A stretch of 64,000 bases of DNA from Modestobacter marinus. Lineage in GTDB: Bacteria; Actinomycetota; Actinomycetes; Mycobacteriales; Geodermatophilaceae. Position numbers and translations under genes: made by a program. The notes below the pieces were generated by a model that had not been told where the DNA came from, did no database searches, and was given only the letters and a program-made list of their open reading frames with translations. The DNA lies in assembly GCF_011758655.1 (NCBI RefSeq), contig NZ_JAAMPA010000002.1, positions 682,001-746,000 of the forward strand, given 5' to 3'. This document shows, in pieces, positions 57,842 through 64,000 of this stretch. Position 1 is the first letter of the stretch. Each line of letters starts with the position of its first letter.

Positions 57842-60319
57842 GTGCTGCCGCCGCCGGGGACGCCCGGGACCGACCTGCCGGTCCGCTCGGTGCTGCCCGC
57901 CCTCGACGCCGCCCTGAGCGGGGCCGGGGCTGCGGTGCTGGTCGCCCCGCCGGGCACGGGCAAGACCACGCTGGTGCCGCTGGCGCTCGCCGATCGGGTG
58001 CCCGGCCGGGTGCTGGTGGCCGAGCCCCGGCGGGTGGCCGCCCGGGCCGCGGCCCGCCGGATGGCGTCGCTGCTGCGCGAGCCGGTGGGCCGTTCGGTGG
58101 GCTACAGCGTCCGCGGGGACAGCCGGCGCAGCGACGCGACCCGCGTCGAGGTGGTCACCACCGGCCTGCTGGTCCGCCGGCTGCAGGCCGACCCCGAGCT
58201 GGCCGGGGTGTCGGCCGTGGTGCTCGACGAGTGCCACGAGCGGCAGCTGGACACCGACCTCGCGCTGGCCTTCACCCTCGACGTCCGCGCCGCGCTGCGC
58301 CCGGAGCTGCAGCTGCTGGCCATGTCGGCGACCGCGCAGGCCGGCCGGCTGGCCGAGCTGATGGGGCGGGCGCCGGTCGTCGAGGCGACCGGCTCGCTGC
58401 ACGACGTCGAGCCGGTGTGGTGCCCGCCGACCCCGCCGGTAGCCCCACCGCACGGCACCTCGGTCGACCCGCGGCTGCTCAGCGCGGTCGCCGACACCGT
58501 CCGCCGCGCGCTGGCCGAGACCTCCGGCGACGTCCTGGTGTTCCTGCCCGGCGCGTTCGAGATCGGCCGGGTCGCCGGCCTGCTGTCCGGGGTGGACGCC
58601 GACGTCCGGCCGCTGCACGGCCGGTTGCCGCCCGACCAGCAGGATGCCGCGCTCACCCCCGGCCCGCGGCGCCGGGTGGTGCTGTCGACCGACGTGGCCG
58701 AGACCAGCCTCACCGTGCCCGGGGTGCGCACGGTGGTCGACGCCGGCCTGGCCCGGGTGCCCCGGTTCGACGTGGCCCGCGGCATGGGCGCGCTGGTCAC
58801 CGTCCGGGTCTCCCGCGCCTCGGCGGTGCAGCGGGCCGGCCGCGCCGGGCGGGAGGCGCCCGGGCGGGTGTACCGGTTGTGGTCGTCCGCCGAGCACGAC
58901 CGGCTGCCGGCCGCGGCCGAACCGGAGGTCGCCCTCGCGGACCTGACCGGGCTGGCCCTGGAGCTGGCCGTCTGGGGCGCCCCGGACGGCGCCGGCCTGG
59001 CACTGCCGGACGCCCCGCCGGAGGCCGCGTTCACCGTCGCCCGGACGACGCTGCGCCGGCTGGGCGCGGTGGACGACGACGGCCGGGTCACCCCCCGCGG
59101 CCGGGCACTGACCGCGGTCGGGGCACACCCCCGGCTGGCCCGCGCCCTGCTGGACGGGGCTCCGGTGGTCGGCCGGCGGCGGGCCGCGGAGGTGGTGGCC
59201 CTGCTGTCGGCCGACGTCCCGACCCGCTCCGACGACCTGGTCGCCGAGTGGCGGTCGCTGCGCTCGCGCTCCGACGGCCCGGCCGCGCGCTGGCGGGAGG
59301 AGGCCGCCCGGCTGTCCCGTGCGGCGCCGGCCGCCCCGGACACCGGGGTGCCCGACGACGTGAGCGCCGGGCTGGTCGTCGGCCTCGCCCACCCCGAGTG
59401 GCTGGCGCGGCGGCGTCCGGGCACCGGGCGCACCTACCTGCTGGCCGCCGGCACGGGCGCGGAACTGGCCCCGGGCACCGCCCTGGCCGGGGCGCCGTGG
59501 CTCGCGGTCGCGGCCGCCGACCGGGCACCGGGCCGCCGGGACGCCCGGGTGCGCGCCGCGGTCGCGGTCGACGAGGCGACCGCGCTGGAGGCCGGCGCGG
59601 CGGCACACACCGAGGGGCCGGAGGTCACCTGGCGGGACGGCGACGTGGTGGCCGCCCGGGTGACCCGGCTGGGTGCGATCGTGCTGGCCGAGCGGCCGCT
59701 GCCCGACCCCGACCCGACCGCGGTGACCGCCGCCCTGGCCCAGGGCCTGCGCCGGGAGGGCCTGGCCCTGCTCACCTGGTCGCCCGCCGCCCGGGCGCTG
59801 CGCGAGCGGCTGGCCGCCGCGCACGCCGGCCTGGGCGAGCCGTGGCCGGCCGTGGACGACGAGTCGCTGCTCGCCGCCCTGGCCGCGGGCCCGGCGCTGT
59901 CGGGTGCCCGCAGTCGCCGGGACCTGGTGCGCATCGACCTCGTCGCCGCGCTCCGCGGACTGCTGCCCTGGCAGCTGGCCGGCCGGCTGGAGGACCTGGT
60001 GCCCGAGCGGGTGCAGGTGCCGACCGGCTCGAACGTGCGCGTCGACTACGGCGACCCCGAGGTGCCGACGCTGTCGGTGCGGGTGCAGGAGGTGTTCGGC
60101 TGGGCGGCGGCCCCGGTGGTCGCCGGCCGCCCGTTGCGGCTGCAGCTGCTCTCCCCCGCCGCCCGGGTGGTCGCCACGACCGCGGACCTGGCCGGCTTCT
60201 GGGTCACCGGGTACCCGGCGGTGCGCAGCGAGCTGCGCGGCCGCTACCCCCGCCACCCGTGGCCGGAGGACCCGGCCACCGCCGCCCCCACCCGCCGCGC
60301 CAAGCCCCGCGGCACCTGA
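57842..60319 (+). CDS. hrpB: ATP-dependent helicase HrpB
   Basis: An 825-aa DEAH-type RNA helicase. Walker A is APPGTGKTT; motif Ia VAEPRRVAARAAARRMA; DEAH box as LDECHER; SAT; motif V STDVAETSLTVPGVR; motif VI QRAGRAGRE. HrpB C-terminal domain (~520-825) with RGLLPWQLAGRLEDLVPERV. E. coli HrpB has no clear essential function. The GTG at 57842 fits the family start (LPVRSVLPALDAAL). Confidence 0.94.
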   Translation: MLPPPGTPGTDLPVRSVLPALDAALSGAGAAVLVAPPGTGKTTLVPLALADRVPGRVLVAEPRRVAARAAARRMASLLREPVGRSVGYSVRGDSRRSDATRVEVVTTGLLVRRLQADPELAGVSAVVLDECHERQLDTDLALAFTLDVRAALRPELQLLAMSATAQAGRLAELMGRAPVVEATGSLHDVEPVWCPPTPPVAPPHGTSVDPRLLSAVADTVRRALAETSGDVLVFLPGAFEIGRVAGLLSGVDADVRPLHGRLPPDQQDAALTPGPRRRVVLSTDVAETSLTVPGVRTVVDAGLARVPRFDVARGMGALVTVRVSRASAVQRAGRAGREAPGRVYRLWSSAEHDRLPAAAEPEVALADLTGLALELAVWGAPDGAGLALPDAPPEAAFTVARTTLRRLGAVDDDGRVTPRGRALTAVGAHPRLARALLDGAPVVGRRRAAEVVALLSADVPTRSDDLVAEWRSLRSRSDGPAARWREEAARLSRAAPAAPDTGVPDDVSAGLVVGLAHPEWLARRRPGTGRTYLLAAGTGAELAPGTALAGAPWLAVAAADRAPGRRDARVRAAVAVDEATALEAGAAAHTEGPEVTWRDGDVVAARVTRLGAIVLAERPLPDPDPTAVTAALAQGLRREGLALLTWSPAARALRERLAAAHAGLGEPWPAVDDESLLAALAAGPALSGARSRRDLVRIDLVAALRGLLPWQLAGRLEDLVPERVQVPTGSNVRVDYGDPEVPTLSVRVQEVFGWAAAPVVAGRPLRLQLLSPAARVVATTADLAGFWVTGYPAVRSELRGRYPRHPWPEDPATAAPTRRAKPRGT

Positions 60320-60459
60320 CCCCCGGGACCCGCCCGCCCGGCACCCGCGTTCGGTGCGGCGGCATCGAGACTCGGCCTGCCGCGGCATCCTCGACTCGGG
60401 TCACCGCAGCCCGCCGCGTCTCGCCGTCCGGCCGTGTCCACCGACCCCGCCGCGAGCCC

Positions 60460-60499
60460 TGCGTACAGGTGTACGCATCGGTGTGTACGGTCGTACACA
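60460..60499 (+). promoter_or_regulatory. Twin palindromic operators ahead of and over the acetyltransferase start
   Basis: Two 18-bp palindromes sharing GTAC-N4-GTAC cores: TGCGTACAGGTGTACGCA (60460-60477) and TGTGTACGGTCGTACACA (60482-60499). Centres are 22 bp apart, two helical turns. The second ends on the A of the ATG start (60499). Likely site for the TetR-type regulator encoded downstream. Confidence 0.75.
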
Positions 60500-61068
60500 T
60501 GACCAGCGACACGCACTCGATGTACGAGCGGATGACGGCGGGCGACCCCTACATCGCCGACGACCCGGAGATCGCCGCCGCCAGCACCCGCGCCCAGGCG
60601 CTGTCGCACCGGTACAACACCATGGACCCGACCGACGGCGCCGTCCGCCGCGCGGTGCTGGAGGAGCTGCTGGGCGCGTTCGGCCCCGGCAGCGAGATCC
60701 GTCCGCCGTTCCACTGCGACTACGGGCGGCACACCACGGTGGGCGCCCGCACCTTCGCCAACTTCGGCCTGGTCTGCCTGGACGTCGCCCCGATCACCAT
60801 CGGCGACGACGTGCAGCTGGGGCCCAACGTCCAGCTGCTCACCGCCACCCACCCCCTGGAGCCCGGCCCGCGGCGGGACAAGTGGGAGTCGGCCGAGCCC
60901 ATCGTGATCGAGGACAACGTCTGGCTCGGCGGCGGCGTCATCGTCTGCCCCGGCGTCCGGATCGGCGCGAACACGGTGGTCGGCGCGGGCTCGGTGGTCA
61001 CCCGCGACCTGCCGCGGGACGTCGTCGCGGTCGGCAGCCCGGCGCGGGTCGTCAGACCGCTGCCGTGA
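60499..61068 (+). CDS. Sugar O-acetyltransferase (maltose acetyltransferase/NodL-like)
   Basis: A 189-aa left-handed beta-helix acetyltransferase. N-terminal Mac domain (~5-60, MYERMTAGDPYIADDPEIAA), then hexapeptide repeats with the catalytic His in TATHPLEP, and GGGVIVCPGVRIGANTVVGA at the C-terminus. Uses acetyl-CoA to acetylate a sugar or glycan; precise acceptor unknown. ATG at 60499, partly covered by an operator, so transcription may be leaderless. Its 3' end is duplicated twice downstream. Confidence 0.9.
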   Translation: MTSDTHSMYERMTAGDPYIADDPEIAAASTRAQALSHRYNTMDPTDGAVRRAVLEELLGAFGPGSEIRPPFHCDYGRHTTVGARTFANFGLVCLDVAPITIGDDVQLGPNVQLLTATHPLEPGPRRDKWESAEPIVIEDNVWLGGGVIVCPGVRIGANTVVGAGSVVTRDLPRDVVAVGSPARVVRPLP

Positions 61069-61120
61069 ACGGCATCGTCAGGCCACTGCCGTGACCAGCA
61101 TCGTCCGGCCGCTGCCGTGA
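61057..61120 (+). repeat. 26-bp tandem repeat of the acetyltransferase 3' end
   Basis: CCRCTGCCGTGA recurs at 61057, 61083 and 61109 (period 26 bp). Each copy repeats the RPLP-stop end of the gene in frame with itself, and the last copy also supplies the GTG start of the TetR gene at 61117. Confidence 0.82.
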
Positions 61121-61716
61121 GGGCCGGCCCCGCGGCCGAGGCGGGCGACCGGCCGGTGCGGCGGCACGACCCCGACCGGCGGCAGCGGATCGTCGAGGCC
61201 ACCGTGGACGTGATCGCCGAGCACGGCGTCGCCGGCACCACCCACCGGCTGATCGCCGCGGCCGCCGACGTCCCGCTGGGCTCGCTCACCTACCACTTCA
61301 CCGGCCTGGACGACCTGCGCGCGCAGGCCTTCGCGCTGCACGCCGAGCGGATGGCGGTGAAGTACGAGGCGCACTTCGCGCAGGTCAGCAGCATCGAGGA
61401 CGTCGTCGACGCCGTCACCGCGCTGGTCCACGCCGACGCCGACGCCGACGACCGCGACTGGGCGGTCGCCTACGAGCTCTTCCTGGCCGCGCTGCGCGAC
61501 CCGGCGCTGCGCAGCGTCACCGAGTCGTGGATGCGCCGCAGCCGCAGTGTGCTCGAGCGGTTCGTCGACCCGACCACCTCGCGCGGCGTCGATGCGCTGA
61601 TCGAGGGACTGGTCATGCACAAGGTCCTCTCCACCCGCCCCGTCTCCCGCGCCGAGACCCGGGAGATCATCGCCCGGGCCGTCCGCCCCACGAACTCCCA
61701 GGAGCCCCCTCGGTGA
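61117..61716 (+). CDS. TetR/AcrR family regulator
   Basis: A 199-aa repressor. The N-terminal HTH is RQRIVEATVDVIAEHGVAGT, then TTHRLIAAAADVPLGSLTYH; the C-terminal helical ligand domain is ~70-190. It probably binds the paired GTAC palindromes ahead of the acetyltransferase gene, and controls acetyltransferase-TetR-MFS as one unit. GTG at 61117; its stop overlaps the MFS start in GTGA. The inducer is unknown, presumably an MFS substrate. Confidence 0.93.
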   Translation: MRAGPAAEAGDRPVRRHDPDRRQRIVEATVDVIAEHGVAGTTHRLIAAAADVPLGSLTYHFTGLDDLRAQAFALHAERMAVKYEAHFAQVSSIEDVVDAVTALVHADADADDRDWAVAYELFLAALRDPALRSVTESWMRRSRSVLERFVDPTTSRGVDALIEGLVMHKVLSTRPVSRAETREIIARAVRPTNSQEPPR

Positions 61717-62921
61717 CCAGCACCGACGTCCGCCGGTCCCCCGACCCGGCCCAGGTCACGACCGCCATGCGGGCGGTCTACGTCGCCTTCATCGGCGCGG
61801 GGTTCGCCTTCGCCAGCTGGGCCAGCCGCATCCCGCAGGTGCGCGACCGGCTCGACCTCGACCCGGCCGCCCTGGGCCTGGTGCTGCTGGCCATCGCCGC
61901 CGGGTCGGTGATCGCCCTGCCGCTGGCCGGCACGCTGATCGGCCGGATCGGCTCGCGCGCGACGGTGATCGTCATGGCGCTGGTGCTCGCCGCGGCGATG
62001 GGCGTCATCGCGGTCGGCTCGGTCACCTCGGTGGCGGTGCTGACCGCCGGGTTGTTCGTGATGGGCCTGTCCAACGGCGCCTGGGACGTCGGGATGAACG
62101 TCCAGGGCGCGGTCGTCGAGCGGCACCTGCGCCGGGTGGTCATGTCCCGCTTCCACGCCGGCTTCAGCCTGGGCACCGTCGCCGGGGCGCTGCTGGGGAC
62201 GGCGATGGTCGCCCTCGACGTGCCGGTGCCGGCCCACCTGGCCGGGGTGGCGGTGCTGGTCACGGTGGTCGTCCCGCTGACCACCCGCGGGTTCGTCCCC
62301 GACGTCGACACCGACCCCGACGGCGTCCCGGTCGAGCGGGTCAGCGCACTGGCCTCCTGGCGCGAGCCGCGCACGCTGGTGATCGGGGTGGTCGTGCTGG
62401 CCTTCTCCTTCGCCGAGGGCACCGCCAACGACTGGCTGGCGGTGGCGCTGATCGACGACCACGGGACGTCGGCGACGGCGGGCACGCTCGGCTTCGCGCT
62501 GTTCCTCACCGCGATGACCCTGGCCCGCTGGTTCGGCGGCTCGCTGCTGGACCGGTACGGCCGGGTGCCGGTGATCCGGCTGCTGGCCGGCCTCGCCGTC
62601 GTCGGCCTGCTGCTGTTCGTGTTCGGCCCGACCCCGGTCGCGTTCCTCGGTGCGCTGCTCTGGGGCGCCGGGGCCTCGCTCGGGTTCCCGACCGGCATGA
62701 GCGCCGCCGCCGACGACCCGGCGAAGGCCGCCGCCCGGGTCAGCGTCGTCGCCTCGATCGGCTACTGCGCGTTCCTGGCCGGGCCGCCGCTGATCGGGCT
62801 GCTCGGCCAGCAGGTCACCGTGCTGCGGGCACTGACCGTGGTCGCCGTCCTGCTGGGGGTCGCCGTCCTGGTGGCCGACTCGCTGCGGCCCCCGGCGGGC
62901 ACCCCGGACGAGCAGGTGTGA
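61713..62921 (+). CDS. MFS transporter
   Basis: A 402-aa major-facilitator protein, 12 predicted helices. FIGAGFAFASWASRIPQVRD is the first helix and the loop; motif A-like loop AGTLIGRIGSRATVIVMALV; a charged loop between the halves (TTRGFVPDVDTDPDG). Resembles the FucP/YbjJ-like exporters often found next to TetR genes. GTG at 61713, translationally coupled with TetR. Probably exports the regulator's ligand, or imports a sugar related to the acetyltransferase. Confidence 0.92.
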   Translation: MTSTDVRRSPDPAQVTTAMRAVYVAFIGAGFAFASWASRIPQVRDRLDLDPAALGLVLLAIAAGSVIALPLAGTLIGRIGSRATVIVMALVLAAAMGVIAVGSVTSVAVLTAGLFVMGLSNGAWDVGMNVQGAVVERHLRRVVMSRFHAGFSLGTVAGALLGTAMVALDVPVPAHLAGVAVLVTVVVPLTTRGFVPDVDTDPDGVPVERVSALASWREPRTLVIGVVVLAFSFAEGTANDWLAVALIDDHGTSATAGTLGFALFLTAMTLARWFGGSLLDRYGRVPVIRLLAGLAVVGLLLFVFGPTPVAFLGALLWGAGASLGFPTGMSAAADDPAKAAARVSVVASIGYCAFLAGPPLIGLLGQQVTVLRALTVVAVLLGVAVLVADSLRPPAGTPDEQV

Positions 62922-62978
62922 CCGCCTCCGCAGCCACCCCACTCGGCGGGGCCGAGCCGGACCGGTGAGGATCGGGGG

Positions 62979-64000
62979 GTGACGAGCACCGCCCCGAACC
63001 CCGTGACCGGCGCCCCGACGACGGACGCATGGGGCATCGACGCCAGCTGGCTCGACGCCCTCGACGAGGAACACACGGTCGCGCAGGCGACGATCGACCG
63101 GCTGCGGGAGGTGATCGGCACCCCGCCCGAGGACCTCCTCGACCGCGCGCCGATCGTCGCCCGCCCCGGGGACGCCCTGGAGGTGGACCTCGCCGACGTC
63201 GAGTGCGAGGACGGCCGGACCCGCCAGGTCGACGGCGAGCTGCCCGAGGACTTCCCGCTCGGCTACCACCGGCTGCGCACCCCCGACGGCCGCTCCCGGC
63301 GGCTGATCGTCTCCCCGGGCCGCTGCTGGCTGCCCGAGGGCTGGCGCGCCTGGGGCTGGGCGGTGCAGCTGTACGCCACCCGCGGCCGGGAGAGCTGGGG
63401 CATCGGCGACCTCGGCGACCTGCGGACCGTGCGGGAGTTCGCCCAGGCGCAGGGCGCGGGGTTCGTGCTGGTGAACCCGCTGCACGCGGTCGCCCCGACG
63501 CCGGCCCAGGAGGACAGCCCCTACCTGCCGGCCACCCGCCGGTTCCGCAACCCGGTCTACCTGCGGATCGCCGAGGTGCCCGGCGCCGACGCGGTGGACG
63601 TCGAGGCCGACGCCGGCCGGGCGCTCAACGACGGCGAGCTCATCGACCGCGACGCCGTCTGGGCGCTCAAGCGCCGGGTGCTCCAGCGGGTCTTCGACGC
63701 CGGGGTCGACGAGGGTCCCTTCCGCGACTGGTGGTGGCACGAGGGCCAGCCGCTGATGGACTGGGCGACCTGGTGCGCGATCGCCGACGAGCACGGCCCC
63801 GACTGGCACACCTGGCCCGAGCCGCTCCGCGACCCCCGGGGCTCGGGCGTGGCCGACTTCGTGACCGGCCACGACCGGGAGATCGCCTTCCACGCCTGGC
63901 TGCAGTGGCTGCTCGACGTCCAGCTGAAGGCGGCCACCGAGGGCACCACCGTGATCCAGGACCTGCCCATCGGGGTGGCCGGCGGCGGCGCGGACGCCTG
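62979..64000 (+). CDS. malQ: 4-alpha-glucanotransferase MalQ (partial, 3' cut by window)
   Basis: The first ~340 residues of MalQ (GH77), which transfers alpha-1,4-glucan segments among maltodextrins. The N-terminal ~140 residues form an accessory domain (LDALDEEHTVAQATIDRLRE onward). The barrel follows: WAVQLYATRGRESWGIGDL, VLVNPLHAVAPTPAQEDSPY, then YLPATRRFRNPVYLRI. The catalytic residues lie beyond the edge. GTG at 62979. Alpha-glucan metabolism is also represented by the GH13 gene at 49571-51250. Confidence 0.93.
   Translation, partial: MTSTAPNPVTGAPTTDAWGIDASWLDALDEEHTVAQATIDRLREVIGTPPEDLLDRAPIVARPGDALEVDLADVECEDGRTRQVDGELPEDFPLGYHRLRTPDGRSRRLIVSPGRCWLPEGWRAWGWAVQLYATRGRESWGIGDLGDLRTVREFAQAQGAGFVLVNPLHAVAPTPAQEDSPYLPATRRFRNPVYLRIAEVPGADAVDVEADAGRALNDGELIDRDAVWALKRRVLQRVFDAGVDEGPFRDWWWHEGQPLMDWATWCAIADEHGPDWHTWPEPLRDPRGSGVADFVTGHDREIAFHAWLQWLLDVQLKAATEGTTVIQDLPIGVAGGGADA

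Noticed and set aside
57161-60388. Minus-strand frame of 1075 codons opposite hrpB
   Set aside because: Low-complexity Gly/Arg/Ala product antisense to hrpB; no motif.

Overview
The window is very GC-rich with GTG starts, stop/start overlaps (GTGA, ATGA, TGATG) and long spurious antisense frames, as expected of a high-GC actinobacterium. Gene content (DUF222-HNH endonuclease, ANTAR regulator, DUF3516 helicase, EF-G-like EF-G2, GlnR-style operators, a LOV c-di-GMP enzyme) suggests a Geodermatophilaceae-like soil or rock organism (Blastococcus, Geodermatophilus or Modestobacter). That placement is inference; no rRNA gene is present.

1-13.3 kb is mostly housekeeping: argC-argJ behind repeated TGCAT boxes; a lipid kinase, a VOC protein and a STAS protein; then, on the minus strand, pheS-pheT-SDR. 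A divergent EAL-DICT-LOV-GGDEF protein is probably a light-responsive c-di-GMP enzyme. A TrmH-type methyltransferase, infC-rpmI-rplT (infC apparently starting at ATC behind a structured leader) and a PH-like membrane protein follow.

13.3-25.7 kb is a nitrogen-assimilation region: the HemD-winged-helix regulator nnaR, cyanase cynS, an FNT nitrite/formate channel, narK, and the minus-strand operon nasA-nirB-nirD. GlnR-like boxes precede nnaR and nasA. The cynS and narK promoters share the same sequence blocks at identical spacing. Together the genes import nitrate, nitrite and cyanate and reduce or hydrolyse them to ammonia. A broken AraC regulator lies inside the region.

25.7-34.5 kb holds small metabolic and stress genes (USP-like, VOC, arfB, sixA, mmuM, stress SDR, a 49-aa CxxC protein) and a Ski2-like DUF3516 helicase, ending in a GAGCC-repeat spacer.

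34.5-40.8 kb holds a 4.8-kb integrated element that splits a DUF222-HNH endonuclease gene exactly inside its HNH motif. The 8-bp core CCAACCTC is present at both ends, and removing one copy plus the insert restores a 500-aa reading frame. The element carries a large serine recombinase, a RepSA-like rolling-circle initiator, small accessory frames and a Fic AMP-transferase with a built-in inhibitory motif. It has no visible conjugation gene.

40.8-64 kb contains a LysE exporter, an SRPBCC protein, a GAF-GGDEF cyclase, a TSUP permease pair, a GAF-ANTAR regulator, an ArsR-AHSA1-DoxX cluster with twin operators, a GH13 enzyme with an LLM oxidoreductase, an Na+/H+ antiporter, a DASS transporter, EF-G2, hrpB, an acetyltransferase-TetR-MFS cluster with twin palindromes over the first start codon, and the 5' part of malQ. 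Unrelated short tandem-repeat arrays recur through the window, mostly at gene ends, alongside decayed 3'-end gene copies.
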